DNA of 46,673 nucleotides, taken from NCBI GenBank assembly GCA_000827495.1, contig KN817713.1:1-46673 (forward strand), given 5' to 3'. Under the pieces are notes generated by a model, which did not search any database, was not told the origin of the DNA, and saw only the letters and a program-made list of their open reading frames with translations. Position 1 is the stretch's first letter; every line of letters begins with the position of its first letter. This document shows positions 10,803 to 20,175 of the stretch, piece after piece. The translations under genes and the position numbers were made by a program. The DNA is from Hypholoma sublateritium FD-334 SS-4. Lineage: Eukaryota; Basidiomycota; Agaricomycetes; Agaricales; Strophariaceae.

Positions 10803-12089
10803 ATGGAAACCCCAACTAAAATCCCTCTGGACGTTCTAGGATACATTGCCGATATGCTGGAACCTCATGATGGTGATACTACAGTCACTTTGAAGACACT
10901 CTCCCTGACGTGCAAATTTATGGTCCCAATATGTCGCCGGCAACTCTTTTCAAACATCAGCTTTTCAGTCTTTCGGAGATCAGAGTGGAGGACTAACCGC
11001 AGTGAATTCTTGCGCTCGCATCCCATCTTCACAAAGCACAGCGTCAAAAACCTGAGATTGGACGTCAATGAGAGCCAACCATTCAGCGCAGAGGAATATG
11101 ATTTACTGCAACTACTTTGTGATTCCTCCTCCTTGACCTCCATTCAGATAAAACAAATTGACTGCGAACCAACCGACTGGAACAAACTTCCAGCAAAAAC
11201 AAAATCGGACATCTTTTCCCTCATTCAGATACCCACTCTCCGCCGTCTCACACTCATAAGGGTGGACAGCTTTCCAGCCGCTGCGTTCTCGCTCTTCTGT
11301 GGACTTACCGAGCTTGCACTTCATGACATCCCCAACCTCGCTCCGCCGAGTGCAGACGACGCTACGCAAAGCCCGAAAATCTCAACTCTGGTGTCGTTGA
11401 CTTGTTCTGTCGCTCTCTTGATGAGCCTCATAGGCCAAAACAAAGTCGGCTTAGGCAATTCAAATATTGCGTTTAAATGCCTCAGAGATGCTTCCTTCCA
11501 AATTGATACCCAGGCCGAGGTTCCGCAAATATGCAAGCTCTTGGACAAAGTGACCTACCTTGAAGAGCTTCGGATAATTGGTGATTTCTACATGATCGCT
11601 TTTCATTCATACGCTGATGGGCTGTTAAAAGTCAATGGGCATGAGGCTTTTCCGGCAGGGATAGGCCTCAGCCTGGCAGCAAACCCCCAGCCAAAACTCA
11701 GATATGTAAACTTGGATCTTAGTGGATTTGATGGGGTAGAAGAAAGCGATATCGTCCTGAACGGACTTAACAATGAACTCGGACGGCTCTCCGAGAAAAA
11801 CGTCTTGGAGGTGCTGGTGGTGCATATGTGGGCCAATGTGGACAGTGGTTTTCACGCAAGGTTATGTTCAAGCTGGGCAGCGTGGGCCGCTGACTTCGAC
11901 AGAATATTGACTGATATTGGCGCCTTCCCAGCATTGTGCACGATGACCGTCAATCTGACATGGTTCGTCCGTTATATGGAGTCAAGATACAGTTATGGCG
12001 CAGAGGGCTTGACGGCCGCGCATTTCCCCCGACTCTTAGAAAGCACGGGGATAGATTTTCAGATTTTCGACGAATGGCATGCAATGTAA
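10803..12089 (+). CDS. F-box family protein, copy 1
   Basis: The frame is open for 428 residues. Residues 6-50 (LPLDVLGYI-type opening, then LSLTCKFMVPICRRQLF) form a divergent F-box, the Skp1-binding module of SCF ubiquitin ligases. The rest is leucine-rich without clear LRR periodicity, with a family-specific C-terminal block (WAADFDRILTDIGAFPAL). By alignment with its paralogues, positions 11581-11631 are an intron (51 nt, weak donor GTGATT, phase 1). This is a multiple of three without a stop, so spliced (411 residues) and unspliced (428) products are both possible. It follows the intact PPR gene on the same strand and is probably closest to the founder position of the array. Substrates are unknown. 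Confidence 0.75.
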   Translation: METPTKIPLDVLGYIADMLEPHDGDTTVTLKTLSLTCKFMVPICRRQLFSNISFSVFRRSEWRTNRSEFLRSHPIFTKHSVKNLRLDVNESQPFSAEEYDLLQLLCDSSSLTSIQIKQIDCEPTDWNKLPAKTKSDIFSLIQIPTLRRLTLIRVDSFPAAAFSLFCGLTELALHDIPNLAPPSADDATQSPKISTLVSLTCSVALLMSLIGQNKVGLGNSNIAFKCLRDASFQIDTQAEVPQICKLLDKVTYLEELRIIGDFYMIAFHSYADGLLKVNGHEAFPAGIGLSLAANPQPKLRYVNLDLSGFDGVEESDIVLNGLNNELGRLSEKNVLEVLVVHMWANVDSGFHARLCSSWAAWAADFDRILTDIGAFPALCTMTVNLTWFVRYMESRYSYGAEGLTAAHFPRLLESTGIDFQIFDEWHAM

Positions 12090-12169
12090 TTGAAAATATT
12101 TGTCAAGGACACCTTTTAGCAGCAGATCAACAAATAAAATATAGAGGCATTGGAGAGGCATGATCTGGT

Positions 12170-12690
12170 GGGTGCGGTGCGTATGCAGCCGCACATGCGC
12201 AGAAACGCGAGGCTCACGGACCGCGGCGCTGCCCCTCGTGCGGGCTGCAAGAGGCGCGAAGACCACTATTGACAAGATGGAGACGACTATTGGGCTCGTA
12301 TGTGATCCCGACGCTGCTCGACGCGCCGGACGTGCACCTCGATAAGCACGACGCTGATCACCACGCTAATGCGTCTCGAAAGGCCGATCGCGTGGCGACA
12401 GCTCGAGCAGCCGGTGCCGGACGCGTGGTTTTTCGAGAGTCTGGTGGAAATCTTCATCGCGCGGCCGGCGGACAGGATGTTCCCTGGGGTGCTGAAGGCG
12501 ATGTCGGAGCACGGTGCGCTGCGCCGCGTGCGCGATGTGCCTGCAGCGCGGCCGGAGGGGGAGCGTGTGGAGCGAAACATGCGATCGGTGGGGATGAAGT
12601 GGCGTGCGCGTGAAGCTGAGGTGGAAGCAGTGGCCGATGAAGAGAGTGTGTCTGTCGACGAGAGAGGAGAAAATTATTTAATATGTTACG
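12170..12690 (+). pseudogene. Degenerate duplicate of the PPR-like gene (fragments)
   Basis: Three blocks match the intact PPR gene in order. About 12175-12255 matches the region near 8665-8740. About 12256-12380 matches about 9470-9615. About 12385-12690 matches the 3' end from about 10170. The translated tail retains PVPDAWFFESLVEIF and RPADRMFPGVLKAM with few changes, but the frame is broken between blocks and the original stop is lost. The homology continues into the 3' flank and up to the next F-box gene. The PPR end and F-box gene were therefore copied as one segment. Confidence 0.85.
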
Positions 12691-12897
12691 AGCCATCGTA
12701 TCTTAATGGCCTTGGCTTGCTTGGGAGGTCTGGAGGGAATTTATCTCATAAGGAAGACAGACACATGGAAGTCAATTTCTCTTTTCGAAATGTATATTCA
12801 CGAACGCGCTTTCAGTCAGCAGCTGCTCCGAGAAGAATGTTTGCTCAGCGGGGCACGAGTCTGAGTCTATATATACAGCCTATGTCGCTTAATTTTA

Positions 12898-12908
12898 ACT
12901 CCGCTTCC
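12898..12908 (+). promoter_or_regulatory. AACTCCGCTTC motif upstream of F-box copy 2
   Basis: Identical 11-mer to the one before copy 1, about 130 nt before the ATG. A TATATATAC stretch lies about 30 nt upstream of it (near 12869) and could serve as a TATA box. Confidence 0.45.
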
Positions 12909-13035
12909 GTAGTAACTTGGAAGTGGCACGACGAGCAAACCTTGAGCAAACCACGAAGTACCAGTAAAGTATCAGCGGCCAACTTCGCATCTTCCTAATA
13001 TTTTCCTCGAATCTGGCATTGCTGCACACTCAAAC

Positions 13036-14302
13036 ATGGAAACCCAACCTAAAATCCCTCTGGACGTTCTAGGATACATTGCCGATGTGCTGGCAGCCAA
13101 TACAAGCACTTTGAAGAGACTATCCTTGACGTGCAAATTCATGATCCCAATATGTCGCCGACACATCTTTTCAAACATCACCGTTCGAGACTGCGGATTA
13201 ACTTTAGGGGAGCGAAATCGCATTGAATTCCTGCTCTCACATCCCACCATCACGACGCACTACATCAAACACTTATGGTTGATATTCGGTGGCAGAGATA
13301 CACTCTGCACAGTGCAATACGATTTACTGCAGATAATTTGTGACACCTCCTCCCTGACCTCTGTTCGGATAGTATCAAATTCAATGGTGTACGACCTATT
13401 GGATTGGAATGAATTCCCAGAAAAAACCAGATCAGTTGTTCTTTTCCTCATCCAGATACCCACTCTCCGCCGTATCCTACTCAAAAAGATCGAGAATTTT
13501 CCTGCCGCTGCAGTCTTGTCCTGTTGTGGACTTTCCCAACTTTCCCTTCTCGGCATCTCCAATCTTGCACCGCCAATTGCAGATGATATCATGCAAAGCC
13601 CCGAAATCACAGCTCTGGCATCGTCGAATTGCTCTGTCAATGACACTCGCGCTATCTCGATGCACCTCATAGGCCAAAATATTGGATTAACTGCGTTGGT
13701 TATTGAGTTTGATCGCCTCACAGATGCTTCCTTCACAATTGGTAACCAAGCCGAGGTTCCACAAATATGCAAACTCTTGAAGACAACAACATGCCTTAAA
13801 GAGCTTCGGATAAGTGGTGATTTTCATATGTTTTCTTTGTTGTCATCTTCTAAGGAGTAATTGAATAGTTGCCAATGTTCAGGTACGACTGACAGGGATA
13901 GGATCAAGCCTAGCAACCAACCTGCAGTCAAGTCTCCAATTCGTAGGATTGGGTCTCGGTGGATTTGACGAAGACGGCGCCGATGACATTCTACATGACC
14001 TTAATCATGAACTCGGACAGCTCTCCAAGATGAACGCCTTGGAGGTGCTGGATGTGTACATGAAGATCCTAGTCGGCGAATATTCCGAACCAAGCGAGTG
14101 TTACGCGGAATGGGCCGCTGCCTTCGACGAAATTGTGTCTGATATTGGCGCATTCCCAGCATTGCGCGAGGTGGGCGTCTACCGGGAGTTCTTTGACTAT
14201 AATGACTACCGGCATTACGTTGCCGATCTTCCAGACAAGCTGACAGAAGCGCACTTTCCCCGACTTTTGGAAAGCAAAGCGATACATTTTTACTTTACAT
14301 AG
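13036..14302 (+). CDS. F-box family protein, copy 2
   Basis: Two exons, 13036-13816 and 13869-14302. The 52-nt intron (donor GTGATT, acceptor TTGAATAG, phase 1) contains an in-frame stop, so splicing is required to join them. The product would be 404 residues. The F-box is in residues 6-47 (IPLDVLGYIADVL, then LSLTCKFMIPICRRHIF), and the C-terminal WAAAFDEIVSDIGAFPAL block is present. The match between the reading frames across this intron is the best evidence that the intron of the family is real. The copy looks intact. A PPR relic lies upstream and a helicase relic downstream in antisense. Confidence 0.8.
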
Positions 14303-14329
14303 AACATGAATTAACGACCGAATTGACAA

Positions 14330-14705
14330 TTGAGTGCGGATCTAGTAGAAACCAAAACAAAGCGCGATTTAGGTCTTTCTCTTGATGACTCCACAATGCC
14401 CAGGCCGCGGCGGTTGTTGATGTGTCAGTGCCCAGGACGCTGGGTGACCCAAGCTGACTCGGCCGGGCAGTAGTCGTGGAACGCGATCTCCCTGAGCGTG
14501 AATGTATGGAATAGCACTGCAGCCCGTGTGACAACGAGCATCGCGCAGCGTGTGCGACCCAAACGGTGGATGTACGACTCCCGGTCCAATGGCCGCCGCA
14601 CCCTGTAAGACGGTAGTCATGGGAAAGCCTATTCCCGCGCAACGACGTCGGTCGGGACAAGCACGCCCGTCGTCGCCGTGCAGGGCGCGGTGTACAAGGA
14701 TATAG
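14330..14705 (-). pseudogene. DEAD-box helicase relic A
   Basis: On the minus strand this matches the 3' flank and the motif V-VI region of the intact helicase (about 28490 and 28965-29235), including degraded forms of RGMDFPNVTTV and SYIHRLGRTAR. The reading frame is broken by indels. The beginning keeps the GATCTAGTAGA flank found just past the stop of the intact gene. It is convergent with F-box copy 2. Confidence 0.8.
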
Positions 14706-15365
14706 AATAAATGCACTTTGATCCAAAAATTGAGGTGCTCCTGCACAAGATCAATTTCAACCCAACTCTCCGCGTTTCCTGTGGGATTCAGGAGCCAATT
14801 GTTGAGTACGACTTTTCTGTTCAGCAGTTAGTCAACCTGAAGGCGGAGTTGATTATAGATCAGTGACTAACCGAGTTTTCTCGTCCCAAACCTTTTCAAG
14901 ATTGTGGATAAGGTGAAGCATTTCGTGCGCATATTTCGTGCGCCCATTCCCTCGGAAACTAAGCGCCCACATTGCGCCCACATTTTCAATACCAGAATGA
15001 CCTGCCCAGAGTCTCCTACCTATTTTGTTGTTGAGTTAGAGATGTGTGCATGTGCAAGTGAGCGATTTTTTCTAAGTCCGTGTCACAAACGAGGGTCCTG
15101 ATAAAATCGGTTCGTTTGGCCCAGTCTCTATGGGGTGCATCTCAAATACCTCGGCCCGAACACTTTTTGTAACTATTTGTACGGTAAATCACAACCAAAA
15201 TAAATATAACATTGCCAGGATGGAGATGGACCCCATAGAGGGCTGGCTAGCGAGTCTGCAGATGACTCATGCCAACAAACATGCCAGCGGCCAATTTCGC
15301 GCCTTCCTGATCCTGATTTCTTCCCTCCAACCCAACTTCAACCTGGCATAGTTGCACACTCGAAA
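14706..15365. other. Unassigned spacer before F-box copy 3
   Basis: No gene is supported. The last about 70 nt (from about 15290) resemble the 5' flanks of F-box copies 1 and 2 (GGCCAA-TTCGC-CCTTCC, then TGGCAT-GTTGCACACTC). The rest matches neither the PPR nor the helicase gene by eye and may be insert sequence. Confidence 0.4.
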
Positions 15366-15710
15366 ATGGAAACCATAATCACACTGCCTCTAGACATTCT
15401 AGGACACATTGCGGATGCTTTGGGTGTGGATATCTACCCTGACTATTGGTTTTATACAGGACGACGAAGCACTCTGGAGGCACTATCCCTGACGTGCAAA
15501 TTCATGGTTCCAATATGCCGCCGATACCTCTTCTCAAAGGTCGGCTCATTGCGCGAGGTGGTCGTCAACCTGACGTGGTTGATTCGTGAGGTGGCCTTAG
15601 GTTTAGAGAGCAGCAATGCAGATGTGTTGAAAGAAGCACAGTTTCCCCGACTCTTGGAAAGCAAAGCGATAGATTTCCAGTACTTTTTTAAATGGGATTC
15701 TGAGTACTAG
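15366..15710 (+). CDS. F-box copy 3, internally deleted mini-protein
   Basis: An intact ORF of 114 residues. Residues 1-60 carry the F-box (LPLDILGHIADALG, then LSLTCKFMVPICRRYLFSKV). They join directly and in frame to the last 50 residues of the family (REVVVNLTWLIRE through FPRLLESKAIDFQYF). Compared with copy 4, the leucine-rich middle (some 250-300 residues in full-length members) is missing, and the joint falls at the GCGCGAGG sequence. It could encode a bare F-box protein able to bind Skp1 without a substrate domain, or simply be a decaying copy. The AACTCCGC motif is not seen upstream. Confidence 0.55.
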   Translation: METIITLPLDILGHIADALGVDIYPDYWFYTGRRSTLEALSLTCKFMVPICRRYLFSKVGSLREVVVNLTWLIREVALGLESSNADVLKEAQFPRLLESKAIDFQYFFKWDSEY

Positions 15711-15894
15711 TTGAAAAGACTTGTGGGAGACGCTGTTTAGCATCTCGATGACCAAAAAAAAATTGGGCAGATGCTTGCGTGTTTCGAGGATTAAAATTTA
15801 ATCCTTTATAAATGGTCATTACTTGAGTACAACAGGACGATTCAATGGCAGAATTGACAATATCGAATGTCCGCTATGTTGCTTGCAGTGCGAA

Positions 15895-16905
15895 TCTAGT
15901 AGAAAACAAGATGAAGTGCGACTATGCATGAACACATGCACTCAACAACGCGGCCCACCACCTGTGCGTCCCCTTAAACCTCCCCGCCATATGGCCCACA
16001 GGCTGCCCCCAACAGGCCCTTAAACCTCCCCGCCATATGGCGCTCGACGGGCGGCGCGCCACCCGCGCAGGTCCATGTACACCTATGCGACAAGGCCCGC
16101 CGCGCGTGCGTATAAGTAGTACCAAGCCATGGATCTTTCTCTCGATGTCCGTGCCAAGGGCGGCGGCGGTTGTTGATGCGCTGGGTCGCTCGGTACCCCG
16201 GACGTTGGGTGAGGCAAGCGACAGCTCTAGAGCGCGATCTCCTTGAGCGTGAATGCGCGGGATAGCACTTGAGTCTATACGACAACGAGCATCGCGCGGC
16301 GTGTGCAAACCAAGCGGTGGGTGTATGAATCCTGGTCCATTGGCACCCTGTGAGACGGTCGTCATATTGGAACTTGGGAAACCCTATCCCCCGCGCAACG
16401 ACGTCGGTCGTGATAAGCACACCGGTCGATGACAGGCGGAGTGCGGTGGTCACTGAGGAAGAGCAGCGGCAGTGCTGCATACCAGTCGCACGACGACAAG
16501 CGCGGGCACGAGAACTGCAAAGACTGGCACGGCGAAGAACATCTGAAGGACGGGTGCGCGCAAGGTGACCGTGCGCGTGTCTGCTTCTCTCGCCCACCGG
16601 GATCGCCGAGATGACCTTGTACCTCGGGCCTTGAACGAGTGCACTTCTAGGCGTGCGGCGCGATCGTCGCGGAGGGGAGTATTTCCATGTGGGAAACGAG
16701 CGCGCGGCCAGGCAAGTACTTGAAAATGTCCTTGAGCGTGTTCATAAGCTCATGCCGAGGAGAATGCTCCAGGCGATCCCCGTTGCGCACAAGCTTATAG
16801 AGGCGCTAGATCATGCTGCAAATGCGTGGGTCACTGAGGTGGTCGAACGCCTTCCATGAGTGGCAACGAGTATGTGGCAGCCAGCGAGGATCTTGCATTC
16901 CTCTG
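15895..16905 (-). pseudogene. DEAD-box helicase relic B
   Basis: The minus strand matches the intact helicase in the same order: the 3' flank (GCGAATCTAGTAG at about 15892), then the motif V-VI area (about 16220-16420). Parts of the middle follow, up to the motif Ib/II area (about 16720-16905, matching 29640-29815). Many indels and stops are present. A 24-bp segment (CCTTAAACCTCCCCGCCATA plus TGGC) is present twice near 15975 and 16019. The relic ends abruptly at the junction with PPR-derived sequence at about 16906. Confidence 0.85.
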
Positions 16906-17121
16906 TACGCGCTGAGCACGCAGATCGACACGCTCGTGTGCCGCGGACGGCTGAGCGAAATCGTCGCAATTCCGCCCAGCATGCTTCCCGGGGTGTACTC
17001 CCCGCCAACGGCGCACGAGATTCAGCTTACGCAGTCGCTAAAGACGAAGGTTCGGTACCGCGAGAGCAGGCTCGCGCGCGGTAGTGCAGGGCCCAGTGGA
17101 CTCTGGAGTTCAGCTCGCTAA
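16906..17121 (+). pseudogene. PPR-like gene fragment fused to helicase relic B
   Basis: The plus strand matches about 9573-9780 of the intact PPR gene. The translation retains ALSTQIDTLV and LPGVYSPPTAHEIQLTQSL with frame breaks. It begins exactly where the helicase homology stops. The fusion point is equivalent to that in the relic at 19.74 kb. Confidence 0.85.
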
Positions 17122-17215
17122 ACGCGATCTCCTTGAGTGCGAACACGTGAAAGGATTTGAGCTGCGCAACGATGAGCATCACGTCGGCGAGGGCTTGCGC
17201 GGCCCTCCGTGTGAA
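17122..17215 (-). pseudogene. Small helicase-derived snippet
   Basis: About 90 nt resemble the helicase region near 29015-29100 (GATCTCCTTGAG followed by the reverse complement of the segment coding LVVAQPESF). It directly follows the PPR fragment, so the junction relic is a mosaic. Confidence 0.55.
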
Positions 17216-17309
17216 AGGTTTGGCTAGAAAGCAGTGACCATTGAAGAAAATAGTATGTTTGTTGAAAGAGATGAAATAGAAAGGTTGCAGCGTGTAACTT
17301 CAGTATTCT

Positions 17310-17318
17310 AACTCCGCT
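17310..17318 (+). promoter_or_regulatory. AACTCCGCT motif upstream of F-box copy 4
   Basis: Same core as ahead of copies 1 and 2, in the context ATTCTAACTCCGCT, about 118 nt before the ATG used here. Confidence 0.45.
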
Positions 17319-17427
17319 GCTGTCTAAAAGCTTGCCGCGGCGTGCCGACTTTGAAGTTCGTCGTGACTCGTGCCCAACTCGTGCCTACTTCAAACTTCAC
17401 CGTCCTCATCCTTTCCTTCAACCTGTC

Positions 17428-18417
17428 ATGACTGCTCAATCAAACACGGAAACCATAATTACACTCCCTCCGGACATTCTAGGACACATTGCGGATGCTT
17501 TGGGTGCCAACTGGTCTTATACAGTGCCACGAAGGACTCTGCAGGCACTATCCCTGACGTGCACATTCATGGTTCCAATATGCCGCCGATACCTCTTCTC
17601 AAAGGTTGGCTTTGGATATTCAGAAAACTACAACGAGAGAAAGGATTTACGTGAATGGCGGAACGGCCGCAACGAATTCCTGCTCACGCAACCCACTATC
17701 ACGTCGCACTACGTCAAATTCTTGGAAGTCGATACCATGCTCAAATTTAGCACATCGGATTATGATTTACTGAAGATAATACGCGACACGTCCCCCCTGA
17801 CCTCTGTTACAATTTCATCATCCTTCAGCTGGGATAGAATCATAGAGAAGAAAAAAACAATCGTCCTTTCCCTCCTACAGAAACCTATCGAGACGCTTCA
17901 GATACATGGTGATTTTTACTTAATCTCTCTTTTTATTCATATTCTGATGAGCTATTGGACAGGCGATCAACTTGAGGATTGGCTGGTGGGGATAGGCTCG
18001 AGCCTGACAGCCAACCCCCAGCCAAGACTCAGATCTGTAACATTGGACCTCGGTGAATTTGACGAGGAAAACGACGAAATGATTTTGGATGAACTTAACT
18101 CTGACCTTCGACAACTCTCCGAGAAAAACATCTTGGAGGTGCTGAAGCTGCAAATGACGATCAAAGTGTACCAAGATTCCGAACCAATCAAGTATTTTAC
18201 GGAATGGGCCGCTGACTTCGACGAAATTTTGACTGATTTTGGCGCATTCCCAGCATTGCGCGAGGTGATCGTCGATCTGACGTGGTTTACTCGCGATACC
18301 GCGGAGTTATGTTACGATAGCCGCAGTGCAGATGAGTTGACAAAAGCGCAGTTTCCCCGACTCTTGGAAAGCAGAGTGATAGATTTTCGGTACTTTTTCG
18401 ACTGGGATAGTTACTAG
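17428..18417 (+). CDS. F-box family protein, copy 4 (shortened; shifted start)
   Basis: An open frame of 329 residues, or 311 if the homologous 54-nt intron (17909-17962, donor GTGATT, acceptor GGACAG) is removed. That intron has no stop and is a multiple of three. The F-box lies at residues 12-55. The position aligned with the usual start codon is ACG (17446). The nearest in-frame ATG, six codons upstream at 17428, would replace it. The leucine-rich middle is about 100 residues shorter than in copies 1, 6 and 8: SLLQKPIETLQI joins segments that are normally far apart. The C-terminal block WAADFDEILTDFGAFPAL is intact. Confidence 0.65.
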   Translation: MTAQSNTETIITLPPDILGHIADALGANWSYTVPRRTLQALSLTCTFMVPICRRYLFSKVGFGYSENYNERKDLREWRNGRNEFLLTQPTITSHYVKFLEVDTMLKFSTSDYDLLKIIRDTSPLTSVTISSSFSWDRIIEKKKTIVLSLLQKPIETLQIHGDFYLISLFIHILMSYWTGDQLEDWLVGIGSSLTANPQPRLRSVTLDLGEFDEENDEMILDELNSDLRQLSEKNILEVLKLQMTIKVYQDSEPIKYFTEWAADFDEILTDFGAFPALREVIVDLTWFTRDTAELCYDSRSADELTKAQFPRLLESRVIDFRYFFDWDSY

Positions 18418-18432
18418 CAGAAAATTCAAAAG

Positions 18433-18817
18433 AGTTGGATCTGTAACATTGGACCTTGAATTCGAGGAGACAGGGCACAATATCATTTTGGACTACCTCA
18501 ACTCCGACCTTGGACGACTCTCCGGGAAAAATGTCTTGGAGGTGCTGAAGCTGCAAATGACGATCAGAATGAGCCTATATTCCGAACCAACCGAGTATTG
18601 CACGGAATGGGCCGCTGATTTTGACGAAATTTTGACTGATATTGGCGCATTCCCAGCATTGCGCGAGGTGGTCGTCGACCTGACGTGGTTTATTTGTGAT
18701 GGGGACTTATGTTACGTGAGCAGAAGTGCAGAAGCGTTGACAAAAGCTCAGTTTCCCCGACTCTTGGAAAGCAAAGCGATAGATTTTCGGTACTTTTTTG
18801 AATGGGATTGTTACTAG
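18433..18817 (+). pseudogene. C-terminal half of an F-box copy, tandem to copy 4
   Basis: Directly after the stop of copy 4, a second copy of the family's C-terminal 120-125 residues is present in open frame (SVTLDLEFEE through FPRLLESKAIDFRYFFEWD). It has no F-box or start region of its own. It shares its 3' flank (TTGAAAAGACTTGTGGGAGA) with copy 3. This suggests that copies 3 and 4 arose by unequal exchange across this tandem pair. Confidence 0.8.
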
Positions 18818-19014
18818 TTGAAAAGACTTGTGGGAGACGCTGTTTAGCAACTAAATGACCAAATCTTTTGGGCAGACGTTAGCTGTCAATATGGCGTTGC
18901 TTGCATGCTTCGAAGGGAAAATTCATCATAGACAGACATACTTATTTGTAAATACAACGGGACAATTCAATGACAGAATTAACAATCGAATGCCCGCTGT
19001 GTTGCTTGCAGCGC

Positions 19015-19740
19015 AAATCTAGTAGCAAACAAAAACGAAATGGGACTATGTACACTCAACGACGCGGCCCACCACCTGTGCGTCTACCGCGATCGCCGCC
19101 GTCGTGTCCACCGCTCATCATAGGCCCCCTTTGCTCTCGTACCGCTCTTCACCCAACTATAGGCGACGCACGTGTCCCATTTGGGACGACATTGAGCCCC
19201 GGCGTGCCCTTTAGCCCACGCGAAGCACACCCGTTGCCGCCGCGGGGAGCACGGTGGCCACCGGGGAGGGACAGCGGCGACGCGGCGGACAAGTCAGAGT
19301 TCAACTGTGCGACTACGGCGGCCTCTCCACGCGCAGCATAGCGACAAGCGCGGTCGCGACATCTGCGAAGACTGGTGAGTTGACGAACAGCTGCCGGACG
19401 TGCGCATGTCTGCTGGTCTCGCCCGCCGGGATCGTCGAGATAAACTTGTACCTCGAGGAGAAAACGAGGTGCGTGCTTTCTACGCGTGCGGCACGATCGT
19501 CGCAGAGAAGATGCATACAACAAGAGTGCGCAGTCACGCAAATTTTGACGATATTCGTGAGCGCGCATGTCGAGGAGGCTGTTACAGGTGATCTGTCCCA
19601 TCGAGCGCAAGCGTGTCGAAGTGCTGGAGCATGCCGCAAATGCATGGGTCGCTGAGGTGCCCGAAAAACTGGCCGTGCGTGGTGATGAGTGTGTAGTAGC
19701 CAGCGAGCGCCGAGGATATTGCGTTCCTCCGAGTTTTCGA
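19015..19740 (-). pseudogene. DEAD-box helicase relic C
   Basis: The minus strand matches the helicase C-terminal tail (about 19165-19215, coding a form of GVPGLNVVPN), then about 29417-29600, then the motif Ib/II area (about 19600-19740 against about 29690-29825). Large internal deletions and stops are present. It ends at TTCCTCCGAGTTTT, at the same helicase position as relic B. Confidence 0.85.
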
Positions 19741-20040
19741 CAGGCATACGCTGAGCACACAGATCATCGCACGTGCGCAACGGACGGCTGGCCAATAATT
19801 GTCACCGTCCTGTGCAATGCACAAGATGCTACCTGGGGTGTAACGCCCGCCGACAGCGTACGGGATGTCGTTCGCCAAGTCGCAGAAGACAAAAGTACGG
19901 AACCCTGAGACCAAAATCGCGCGCGCAGTGGCGTTGAGGTGTTCTACATGCTGCTGTATGCACTACGCAATTCAGGAAGCCGGGGCTGGCGGGTAAGGTG
20001 TTCCATTACAGACTCGAGGCGGTGGGGCGGGTGCAACGCA
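19741..20040 (+). pseudogene. PPR-like gene fragment fused to helicase relic C
   Basis: Starts at TCGACAGGCATACGCTGAGCA, equivalent to 9564 onward in the intact PPR gene, and continues to about the region of 9860 (LLYALRNSGSRG against LLHALRKLGKTG). Frames are broken. The junction matches that of relic B, which supports a single ancestral helicase|PPR fusion copied with the array. Confidence 0.85.
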
Positions 20041-20080
20041 AGACGTAGGGGAGACGGTCTTGTCGGATACTCGAAATTCC

Positions 20081-20091
20081 AACTCCGCTTC
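20081..20091 (+). promoter_or_regulatory. AACTCCGCTTC motif upstream of F-box copy 5
   Basis: Exact 11-mer, 95 nt before the ATG of copy 5, in the context AAATTCCAACTCCGCTTC. Confidence 0.45.
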
Positions 20092-20175
20092 CCAGCGCCC
20101 TCGCTGAACTTCAACTTGACTTCAACGCTTCTTTCCAACCTTTTCATCCAATCTAGCCAGGCTGCGCATTCACAC

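Noticed and set aside
19939..20175. N-terminal extension of the F-box copy 5 frame
   Set aside because: The open frame upstream of 20176 consists of PPR relic and promoter sequence without family homology. The METPSKLP-like start at 20176 aligns with the paralogues.
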